Shown here one piece after another: positions 1 to 5,863 of a DNA stretch of 7,978 nucleotides. A model generated the notes under the pieces. It saw nothing but the letters and a program-made list of their open reading frames with translations, was not told where the DNA came from and ran no database searches. Each line of letters begins with the position of its first letter. Positions within the stretch are counted from its first letter, which is position 1. This stretch comes from an uncultured Lachnospiraceae bacterium (GTDB taxonomy: Bacteria > Bacillota > Clostridia > Lachnospirales > Anaerotignaceae), in contig CALWSX010000054.1 of NCBI GenBank assembly GCA_944384285.1, forward strand, positions 1 to 7,978, written 5' to 3'. Position numbers and translations under genes: made by a program.

Positions 1-452
1 AAAACCTTGGCATTACAGTTATTATAATTACTCACGAAATGAGCGTTATTGAAGAAATTTGCCAAAGAGTTGCAATAATTGCAGATAACAAAATTGCTGA
101 GGTAAACACTGTTGAAGAAATATTCCAAAAACCTAAAACAGACATTGCTAAACAATTTGTTTTCCCTGACGGAAAAAGAAAAGTACGTTTTGAAAATACT
201 AAAAATGCTTGTCGTATAGTTTTTGATGGTTCATCTTCTTTTGAACCTGTTGTTGCAAATATGATACTTACTTTCAAAGAACCTGTAAACATTATGTTTG
301 CCGACACAAAAGATATCGATGGTAAAGCCTTTGGACAGATAGTGCTTCAACTTCCTGATGATAATCAAAAAGCTGAAAAAATGATTAATTATCTTCGCAA
401 CAGCGGAATATTAGTAGAGGAGGTGGACACTTATGTTAGAGTTGATGAGTAA
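1..452 (+). CDS. metN: MetN, methionine ABC transporter ATP-binding protein (5'-truncated by window edge)
   Basis: This is the ATPase subunit that powers MetNIQ import of methionine from the cytoplasmic face of the membrane. The frame is open from base 3, so the ATG at 39 is internal and the gene starts outside the window. About 149 C-terminal residues are visible, against roughly 340 for the family. The Walker A, signature and Walker B motifs are therefore not seen. The visible part begins with a beta strand and the H-switch (ITHEM, bases about 27-41), then the typical end of the nucleotide-binding domain (CQRVAIIADNKIAEV). After a linker comes a NIL domain of about 75 residues, the ACT-like regulatory fold typical of MetN, in which methionine is known to inhibit transport. 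It overlaps the next gene by 20 nt. The NIL domain and the following metI and metQ make the assignment firm. Confidence 0.93.
   Translation, partial: NLGITVIIITHEMSVIEEICQRVAIIADNKIAEVNTVEEIFQKPKTDIAKQFVFPDGKRKVRFENTKNACRIVFDGSSSFEPVVANMILTFKEPVNIMFADTKDIDGKAFGQIVLQLPDDNQKAEKMINYLRNSGILVEEVDTYVRVDE
416..424 (+). promoter_or_regulatory. metI ribosome binding site inside metN
   Basis: The sequence GAGGAGGT lies within the last codons of metN, about 8 nt before the ATG at 433. A second in-frame ATG at 445 would be about 20 nt away, so this site supports 433 as the start. Its position inside metN suggests that translation of the two genes is coupled. Confidence 0.75.
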
Positions 453-1077
453 AGGTCTTTATGAGTCGCTTTATATGACTCTTATTTCAACAGCTTTTTC
501 TTATTTGTTTGGGCTTCCTTTAGGAATTCTCCTTGTTATTACAGACAAAAAAGGAATTAAACCTATGCCTGTTCTTAATGCTATTATAGGTTTTATAGTA
601 AACTTCTTACGTTCAGTTCCTTTCCTTATTCTTCTTGTTGCTATTATGCCTTTAACAGAATTTGTTGTAGGTACAACTTTAGGTTCAAAAGCTACAATAG
701 TTCCTCTTGTTGTTGCAGCGGCACCTTTTATAGCAAGACTTGTTGAATCTTCTTTAAATGAAGTTGACTATGGAGTTATAGAAGCCTCATTATCAATGGG
801 TGCATCTAACAGTGACATTATTTTAAAAGTACTTCTTCCTGAAGCAAGACCATCTCTTATAGTCGGAAGTGCTATTGCTGTTACTACAATATTAAGTTAT
901 TCTGCTATGGCAGGTTTTGTAGGCGGTGGAGGTCTTGGTGCTATAGCCATAAATTACGGCTATTATAGATACCAGACAGACATTATGCTTATTACTGTTA
1001 TATTATTAGTTATTGTTGTTCAAATTTTGCAGGAAGTTGGTATGAAACTTGCAAAATTATGGGATAAAAGAAAATAA
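433..1077 (+). CDS. metI: MetI, methionine ABC transporter permease
   Basis: This is the membrane-spanning subunit of the methionine importer and forms the translocation path as a dimer with MetN and MetQ. The 214 residues match the usual family length of about 215-220. Five hydrophobic segments are visible at about residues 13-36, 48-72, 86-104, 142-165 and 182-204. The EAA loop that docks on MetN is clear at residues 117-137 (IEASLSMGAS, then LLPEA). The glycine-rich stretch GFVGGGGLGA (161-170) and the preceding SYSAMAG are typical of MetI. The start at 433 has a strong ribosome binding site and overlaps the metN stop by 20 nt. metQ follows after 31 nt, so all three genes are probably one transcript. 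Nothing is missing or unusual. Confidence 0.96.
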   Translation: MLELMSKGLYESLYMTLISTAFSYLFGLPLGILLVITDKKGIKPMPVLNAIIGFIVNFLRSVPFLILLVAIMPLTEFVVGTTLGSKATIVPLVVAAAPFIARLVESSLNEVDYGVIEASLSMGASNSDIILKVLLPEARPSLIVGSAIAVTTILSYSAMAGFVGGGGLGAIAINYGYYRYQTDIMLITVILLVIVVQILQEVGMKLAKLWDKRK

Positions 1078-1108
1078 TCTTTATTTATATTAAAGGAGGA
1101 ATAATTTT

Positions 1109-1981
1109 ATGAAAAGATTTTTAAGTATTTTAATTAGCTCTGCATTACTTATTGGTGTTCTTGGAGGATGTGGTGCTAAAGAAGAAACTACAGAACAGAC
1201 AAACGAAACTACAACAGAAGAAACTACAGAAAACACAGAAGCAGATGCTGACAAAGTTATCACTGTAGGCGCTACACCAACACCTCATGCTGAAATCTTA
1301 ACACAGATTAAAGATGCTTTAGCAGAACAGGGTTATGAACTTAAAATTGTTGAATTTACAGACTATGTTCAGCCAAATATGGCACTTGAAAATGGTGAAT
1401 TAGACGCAAACTTCTTCCAGCACAAACCATACCTTGATGACTTCAACGCAGAAAAAGGTACAAATCTTGTATCTGTAGCAGCTGTTCACTATGAACCACT
1501 TGCTCTTTATCCTGGAAAAACAGCAAGCATTGAAGAATTAAAAGAAGGCGCTCAGATCGCTGTTCCTAACGATACAACAAATGAAGCAAGAGCTTTACTT
1601 CTTCTTCAGGACTTAGGACTCATTAAACTTGACGAATCAAAAGGCCTTAAAGCTACAAAACAGGATATTACAGAAAATAAATTAAACATTGAAATTTATG
1701 AAGCAGAAGCAGCTCAGCTTGCACGTTCACTTTCAAGTGTTGACATGGCAGTTATCAACGGTAACTTTGCTATGCAGGCTGATTTAAGCGCAGAAGAAGA
1801 TTCTATCGCTAAAGAAGAAAAAGACTCTCTTGCAGCTGAAACATACGCAAACGTAATTGCTGTTAAAGCAGGCAACGAAGAAACAGAAAAAACAAAAGCT
1901 CTCGTAAACGCAATCTTAAGCGACGATGTTAGAACATACATTGACGAAACATACAAAGGCGCAGTTGTTGCTAAATTCTAA
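1109..1981 (+). CDS. metQ: MetQ, methionine-binding lipoprotein
   Basis: This is the extracellular, membrane-anchored binding protein that delivers methionine to MetNI. The 290 residues begin with a lipoprotein signal peptide (residues 1-20) and a lipobox LGGC whose lipidated cysteine is residue 21. A Thr/Glu-rich flexible linker (about 22-48) follows, then the NlpA/MetQ binding domain. Recognisable family motifs are ATPTPHAEIL (55-64), ANFFQHKPYLD (100-110), PNDTTNEARAL (153-163) and the VDMAVINGNFA region (211-221). An AAGGAGG site sits 9 nt before the ATG. It is the last gene of the operon, 31 nt after metI and followed within about 30 nt by a terminator. The family also includes lipoproteins for other substrates, but the adjacent metN with a NIL domain makes methionine, possibly including D-methionine, the most likely ligand. 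Confidence 0.94.
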   Translation: MKRFLSILISSALLIGVLGGCGAKEETTEQTNETTTEETTENTEADADKVITVGATPTPHAEILTQIKDALAEQGYELKIVEFTDYVQPNMALENGELDANFFQHKPYLDDFNAEKGTNLVSVAAVHYEPLALYPGKTASIEELKEGAQIAVPNDTTNEARALLLLQDLGLIKLDESKGLKATKQDITENKLNIEIYEAEAAQLARSLSSVDMAVINGNFAMQADLSAEEDSIAKEEKDSLAAETYANVIAVKAGNEETEKTKALVNAILSDDVRTYIDETYKGAVVAKF

Positions 1982-2011
1982 TAATTATAATTAATAAAAA
2001 TACATAAAATT

Positions 2012-2041
2012 AATGCGGCATCAAATGATGCCGCATTTTTT
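2012..2041 (+). terminator. Rho-independent terminator of metNIQ
   Basis: A perfect 12-bp inverted repeat (AATGCGGCATCA at 2012-2023 and its complement at 2026-2037) is GC-rich in its core and ends in a run of six T at 2036-2041. It lies 31 nt after the metQ stop. It also sits just beyond the spoVAE stop on the other strand. There the following T tract is short and interrupted, so it may work only partly in that direction. Confidence 0.92.
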
Positions 2042-2043
2042 AA

Positions 2044-2409
2044 TTAATTTTTATCTTTTATTTTAAATATCTTAAATATTAAAGCTGAAATAAAGGCTAT
2101 TGAAAGTGTTACTCCAAGAACAGGACCTATTGCTTTTGCACCACCTGTAAACACTCCAAGAAGACCAATATTATTTATTTCATTTATAAGACCTGTAGAA
2201 ATTGAAAATCCTAATCCTGTTATAGGTATAACAGCTCCCATTCCGGCAAATCCAACAAGTTTTGCATAAACTCCAAGTCCTCCCATAACACATCCAAAAC
2301 AAACATATCCTATAAGAACTTTAGGAACGGGAATTTTAAAATTATCTACAAGAATTTGGGCTATAGCGCAAAATAAACCACCTACTACAAATGCTTTTAT
2401 AAATTCCAT
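2044..2409 (-). CDS. spoVAE: SpoVAE (SpoVAEb-type) stage V sporulation membrane protein
   Basis: This is a small polytopic protein of the SpoVA group, which in spore formers sits in the inner spore membrane and moves Ca-dipicolinic acid into the forespore and out at germination. The 121 residues match the SpoVAEb length of about 115-120. Four hydrophobic segments are visible, at about residues 4-22, 28-48, 52-73 and 92-115. Family features are KAFVVGG then AIAQ near the N-terminus, the central FAGMGAVIPITGLG stretch (54-67) and the GLLGVFTGG motif (82-90). The start has a GGGGG-type ribosome binding site (about 2416-2422) 7 nt upstream. It lies 15 nt after spoVAC and is probably co-transcribed with it. 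SpoVAE and SpoVAC are homologous, but the GLLGVFTGG segment favours SpoVAE. No spoVAD is adjacent. Confidence 0.88.
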   Translation of the reverse strand: MEFIKAFVVGGLFCAIAQILVDNFKIPVPKVLIGYVCFGCVMGGLGVYAKLVGFAGMGAVIPITGLGFSISTGLINEINNIGLLGVFTGGAKAIGPVLGVTLSIAFISALIFKIFKIKDKN

Positions 2410-2424
2410 AACTAAGCCCCCTTA

Positions 2425-2811
2425 TTATTTAACAATATAATATACTATACCAACAACAACAGATGATATTATTCCATAAGCAACAACAGGAGCTGCAAGA
2501 GAAAACATTTTAAAGCTTAATTGAAGGAAAAAATTGCCTTTTTCTTTCTTTTCCAAAGATGGCTCTACTATAGCATTTGCAAAACCTGTTATAGGAATAA
2601 ATATTCCGGCACCCACAATATTTTCTATTTTTTTGAACAAGCCGAAAACAGTTAAAATTGATGCTATTACAATATGCACAATTATTGTATAAAATACAGC
2701 ATCATCAACCGATATTCCTTTTCCTAAAAAATAATTATGTACAAATTGTGCAAATACACAAACGCACCCTCCTGTTATAAAAGCCTTTAAAACTTTAATA
2801 TTTTTCCCCAT
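2425..2811 (-). CDS. spoVAC: SpoVAC stage V sporulation membrane protein
   Basis: This is a SpoVA membrane protein. In Bacillus, SpoVAC is reported to act as a mechanosensitive channel component in dipicolinic acid movement across the inner spore membrane. From the chosen ATG the protein has 128 residues, somewhat shorter than the roughly 150 of Bacillus SpoVAC, mainly at the N-terminus. Hydrophobic segments lie at about 10-28, 38-59, 65-82 and 105-127. The signature region is GAGIFIPITGFANAIVEPS (67-85), followed by a charged loop (EKKEKG) and the NFFLQLSFKMFSLAAPV segment. A TTG at 2820 extends the frame by three codons, but it abuts the ribosome binding site directly, so the ATG at 2811 is preferred. 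It is the first gene of a two-gene unit with spoVAE and is divergent from argG. Confidence 0.9.
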   Translation of the reverse strand: MGKNIKVLKAFITGGCVCVFAQFVHNYFLGKGISVDDAVFYTIIVHIVIASILTVFGLFKKIENIVGAGIFIPITGFANAIVEPSLEKKEKGNFFLQLSFKMFSLAAPVVAYGIISSVVVGIVYYIVK

Positions 2812-2820
2812 AAGATTCAA

Positions 2821-2827
2821 CTCCCTT
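2821..2827 (-). promoter_or_regulatory. spoVAC ribosome binding site
   Basis: On the minus strand the sequence AAGGGAG lies 9 nt before the ATG at 2811 and directly against the TTG at 2820. Normal spacing therefore selects the ATG as the translation start. Confidence 0.7.
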
Positions 2828-2970
2828 AAAAATTCACCTTTATTAAACAGCCATTTTAATCTATGTATATAGTATCATATATATTTAATAAAATCATCTT
2901 TTTTTTTATATTATATTCACCATTTTTATAATTACACATATTTTCATTAAAATATACATATTTTTTGGCA

Positions 2971-3004
2971 AATATGCAGAAATATATAAAAATTGTTGCA
3001 TATT
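2971..3004. promoter_or_regulatory. Inverted repeat overlapping the argG -35 element (possible operator)
   Basis: A perfect 8-bp inverted repeat, AATATGCA at 2971-2978 and TGCATATT at 2997-3004, is separated by 18 nt. The right arm covers most of the proposed -35 hexamer of argG. The TGCAT core resembles half-sites bound by ArgR/AhrC arginine repressors, and the gene is arginine-regulated in related bacteria. The AT-rich context makes chance repeats common, so the assignment as an operator is inference. Confidence 0.35.
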
Positions 3005-3023
3005 ATAAATTTAGGTGTATAAT
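2996..3023 (+). promoter_or_regulatory. Sigma-A type promoter for argGH
   Basis: A -35 element TTGCAT (2996-3001) and a perfect -10 element TATAAT (3018-3023) are separated by 16 nt. Transcription would start near 3030, giving a leader of about 80 nt before argG. That leader shows no strong hairpin and is too short for a T-box. Confidence 0.72.
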
Positions 3024-3045
3024 AAGTATAAAAATATAAACTATG

Positions 3046-3063
3046 TTTGAATGTTTATATCAA
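3046..3063. promoter_or_regulatory. ARG-box-like site in argG leader (weak)
   Basis: The left half TTTGAAT matches the arginine repressor half-site well. The right half (ATATCAA) matches only if one base is inserted. It lies about 16-33 nt downstream of the expected transcription start, where a bound repressor could block the polymerase. It is a partial match only. Confidence 0.25.
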
Positions 3064-3109
3064 TTAATTTACGATAAAAGAATTTTAAGATATTTAGGAG
3101 GAATTATTT

Positions 3110-4324
3110 ATGAAAGAAAAAATTGTACTTGCATATTCTGGAGGACTTGATACATCTGTTATTATACCTTGGCTTAAAGAAAACTATGATGCAGAAGTTA
3201 TTGCTGTTTGTGGTGATGTTGGACAGGGAAGCGAAACTGAAGGTCTTGAAAAAAAGGCTCTTTCTACAGGAGCAAGCAAACTTTATATCGAAGACTTAAC
3301 AGATGAATTTATTAAAGATTTCATTTTCCCTTGCGTAAAAGCTAACGCTGTTTATGAAGGAAAATACCTTTTAGGTACATCTATGGCACGTCCTCTTATT
3401 GCAAAAAGACTTGTAGAAATTGCTAAAAAAGAAGGTGCTACAGCTATTTGTCACGGAGCTACAGGAAAAGGAAATGACCAGGTTCGTTTTGAACTTACTA
3501 TTAAAGCTCTTGCTCCTGAACTTAAAATTATTGCTCCTTGGCGTCTTGACACATGGAAAATGCAATCCCGTGAAGACGAAGTTAAATTCCTTGAAGAAAG
3601 AGGCCTTCCTGTTCCTGTTAAAAAAGATGACAGCTACAGCAGAGACAAAAATATTTGGCATTTAAGCCACGAAGGGCTTGACCTTGAAGATCCTGCAAAT
3701 GAACCAGACTATGATAAAATATTACAGCTTGGAGTTACACCTGAAAAAGCTCCTGATGTACCTACTTATGTTACTCTTGAATTTGAAGAAGGTATTTGTA
3801 AAAAAGTTGATGGAAAAGAAGTTTCTCCTAAAGAACTTATTACTATATTAAACGAAATTGGCGGCAAAAACGGTATTGGTATTCAGGATATATGCGAAAA
3901 CCGTGTTGTAGGTATGAAATCAAGAGGTATCTATGAAACACCAGGCGGAAGTATTTTATACTATGCTCACAGAGAACTTGAATATCTCTGCCTTGACAAA
4001 CAGTGCCAGGCATGGAACGAAATTTGCAGCACAAAATTTACTGAACTTGTATACAGCGGCGAATGGTTTACTCCTCTTCGTGAATCTTTATCAGCATACT
4101 TTGATGAAATAAACAAAACTGTTACAGGAAAAGTTAAATTAAAACTTTACAAAGGTAATATCATTCCTGCAGGTGCAGAAAGTCCTTACTCATTATACAA
4201 TGAATCTATTGCAAGCTTTACAACAGGCGAACTTTATAACCATAAAGATGCTAACGGATTTATTAATCTTTTCGGACTTCCTTTAAAAGTACGTGCAATG
4301 ATGAAACAGAATTTAGATAAATAA
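3110..4324 (+). CDS. argG: Argininosuccinate synthase
   Basis: This enzyme joins citrulline and aspartate, using ATP to AMP and pyrophosphate, to make argininosuccinate in the cytoplasm, the penultimate step of arginine synthesis. The 404 residues match the family length of about 400. The N-type ATP pyrophosphatase loop is at residues 8-16 (AYSGGLDTS). The family signatures YLLGTSMARPLIAK (86-99), CHGATGKGNDQVRFE (114-128), DSYSRDKNIWHLSHEG (174-189) and YETPGG (275-280) are all intact, covering the ATP, citrulline and aspartate sites. The start has an AGGAGG site (3096-3101) 8 nt upstream. argH follows after 26 nt, so the two form an operon behind the promoter at 2996-3023. No other arg gene is in the window, so citrulline must come from a distant locus or from uptake. 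Confidence 0.98.
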   Translation: MKEKIVLAYSGGLDTSVIIPWLKENYDAEVIAVCGDVGQGSETEGLEKKALSTGASKLYIEDLTDEFIKDFIFPCVKANAVYEGKYLLGTSMARPLIAKRLVEIAKKEGATAICHGATGKGNDQVRFELTIKALAPELKIIAPWRLDTWKMQSREDEVKFLEERGLPVPVKKDDSYSRDKNIWHLSHEGLDLEDPANEPDYDKILQLGVTPEKAPDVPTYVTLEFEEGICKKVDGKEVSPKELITILNEIGGKNGIGIQDICENRVVGMKSRGIYETPGGSILYYAHRELEYLCLDKQCQAWNEICSTKFTELVYSGEWFTPLRESLSAYFDEINKTVTGKVKLKLYKGNIIPAGAESPYSLYNESIASFTTGELYNHKDANGFINLFGLPLKVRAMMKQNLDK

Positions 4325-4350
4325 TAAATTTAAAAGGAGATACTAAAATT

Positions 4351-5742
4351 ATGAAACTTTGGGGCGGTCGTTTTACTAAATCAACAAATGATTTTACAGA
4401 CCATTTTCACTCATCAATTTCTTTTGACAAAAGAATGTATAAACAAGATATATTAGGAAGCATTGCTCATGTAAAAATGCTTGGAAAACAAGATATTATA
4501 CCTAAAGATGATTCTTTACTTATAGAAAAAACTCTTAAAGAAATTCTTTCTGATATTGAAAACGGAAATGTAGAATTTGATGAAAAAGCAGAAGATATTC
4601 ACATGAATATCGAAACTATGCTTATTAAACGTATAGGTGATATAGGCAAAAAACTTCATACCGGAAGAAGTCGAAACGACCAGGTTGCCCTTGATATCCG
4701 TATGTATCTTAAAGACGAAATTATAGAAATAAAAGCTCTTGTTTTAGAACTTATGAAAGTTTTAAACAACATTGCAAAAGAAAATACAGAAACAATTATG
4801 CCGGGCTATACTCACCTTCAGAGAGCACAGCCTGTTACTGTAGCTCATCATATTTTAGCTTATGTTGAAATGCTTAAAAGAGACTATGACAGATTAAACG
4901 ACGTTTACAAACGTACAAATGTAATGCCTCTTGGTTCCGGAGCTTTAGCAACTACAACCTACCCTCTTGACAGAGAATTTGTAATGAAAGAGCTTGACTT
5001 CGATGCAATTACATTAAACAGTATGGACGCTGTAAGCGACAGGGATTTTTGTATTGAATTTTTATCTGCTTGTTCAATACTTATGATGCACTTAAGTCGT
5101 TTTTGTGAAGAACTTATACTTTGGAGCAGTCATGAATTTAAGTTTGTAGAAATCGATGATGCTTACGCAACAGGTTCAAGCATTATGCCTCAGAAGAAAA
5201 ATCCTGATATGGCAGAACTTATAAGAGGCAAAACAGGCAGAGTCTATGGATACTTGTTCTCTTTACTTACTGTTATGAAAGGTATTCCTCTTGCATATAA
5301 CAAGGATATGCAGGAAGACAAAGAACCTGTTTTTGCGGCTATTGATACTATAACTTCTGTACTCCCTGTATTTACAGAAATGGTTCATACTATGAAATTT
5401 AAAAAAGAAAATATGCTTAATGCAGCAAAAGGTGGTTTTACAAATGCAACCGATGCTGCGGACTGGCTTGTAAAAAACGGTGTTCCTTTCAGAGACGCTC
5501 ACGCAATAATAGGAAAACTTGTACTTTATTGCATAAACGAAAATAAAAGCCTTGACGAACTTACTATTGAAGAATACAAAGAAATTTCTCCTGTATTTAA
5601 CGAAACAGTTTATGATGATATTAAAATCGAAAAATGCGTTGAGGCAAGAAATGTTATAGGCGGTCCTTCAAAAGAATACACCGAAAAATTAACTAAAATT
5701 AATGACGAATATTTTTTAAACCTTGAAACTAAAAGTTTTTAA
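4351..5742 (+). CDS. argH: Argininosuccinate lyase
   Basis: This enzyme splits argininosuccinate into arginine and fumarate, completing arginine synthesis in the cytoplasm as a homotetramer of the fumarase/aspartase superfamily. The 463 residues are the usual length. Visible signatures are the N-terminal KLWGGRF (2-8), HTGRSRNDQVALD (103-115), PGYTHLQRAQPV with the conserved histidine at 155, and the superfamily signature GSSIMPQKKNPD (275-286), whose serine loop carries the catalytic base. The downstream substrate and cofolding regions appear intact. An AAGGAGA site lies 10 nt before the ATG. It is the second gene after argG with a 26-nt gap, and transcription should end at the hairpin at 5804-5840. 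Confidence 0.98.
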   Translation: MKLWGGRFTKSTNDFTDHFHSSISFDKRMYKQDILGSIAHVKMLGKQDIIPKDDSLLIEKTLKEILSDIENGNVEFDEKAEDIHMNIETMLIKRIGDIGKKLHTGRSRNDQVALDIRMYLKDEIIEIKALVLELMKVLNNIAKENTETIMPGYTHLQRAQPVTVAHHILAYVEMLKRDYDRLNDVYKRTNVMPLGSGALATTTYPLDREFVMKELDFDAITLNSMDAVSDRDFCIEFLSACSILMMHLSRFCEELILWSSHEFKFVEIDDAYATGSSIMPQKKNPDMAELIRGKTGRVYGYLFSLLTVMKGIPLAYNKDMQEDKEPVFAAIDTITSVLPVFTEMVHTMKFKKENMLNAAKGGFTNATDAADWLVKNGVPFRDAHAIIGKLVLYCINENKSLDELTIEEYKEISPVFNETVYDDIKIEKCVEARNVIGGPSKEYTEKLTKINDEYFLNLETKSF

Positions 5743-5796
5743 TTCCTCTACAAATATATATGATATTTTTATAAATTCCTAAAAATTTAATTTTCC

Positions 5797-5859
5797 TATT
5801 GCCAAAATAAAATCCCAAGCTTAGCTTGGGATTTTATTTTCTTATTTATTTTAGCAATA
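5797..5859. repeat. Outer inverted repeat nested around the terminator
   Basis: A second pair of 15-nt arms (TATTGCCAAAATAAA at 5797-5811 and its near-complement at 5845-5859) surrounds the terminator. There is one mismatch, which on the minus-strand RNA would be a G-U pair. The left outer arm shares 5804-5811 with the inner hairpin, so the two foldings compete for those bases. Confidence 0.6.
5804..5840. terminator. Bidirectional terminator between argH and the GHL10 gene
   Basis: Perfect 18-nt arms (5804-5821 and 5823-5840) form a hairpin with a TCCCAAGC core, flanked on one side by A-rich and on the other by T-rich sequence. Either strand therefore yields a GC-rich stem followed by a U-rich tract (ATTTTATTTT). 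It is placed about 60 nt after the argH stop and about 24 nt after the stop of the converging hydrolase gene, so it can serve both. Confidence 0.92.
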
Positions 5860-5863
5860 AAAA

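Noticed and set aside
1714..1956. Minus-strand open frame inside metQ.
   Set aside because: It is a Ser/Ala-rich shadow of the conserved MetQ C-terminal lobe and has no supporting start signal.
2863..2905. Possible sigma-G promoter for spoVAC: GATACTA on the minus strand (2870-2876) is one base from the sigma-G -10 element.
   Set aside because: No acceptable -35 element is present 17-18 nt upstream (only GATGA), and the region is so AT-rich that such a -10 match is expected by chance. A forespore promoter is biologically expected but I cannot place it.
2899..2907. Run of nine T between spoVAC and argG as a terminator tail.
   Set aside because: No stem precedes it on either strand. It is more likely plain AT-rich spacer or an A-tract upstream of a promoter.
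3024..3109. Possible riboswitch, T-box or attenuator in the argG leader.
   Set aside because: The leader is only about 80 nt, has no GC-rich hairpin or terminator, and shows no T-box sequence.
3371..4034. Open frames inside argG on both strands (for example 3371-3661 minus, 3420-3665 plus, 3843-4034 minus).
   Set aside because: They lie wholly inside a clearly conserved gene, have low-complexity or compositionally odd translations and lack ribosome binding sites, so they are shadows of argG.
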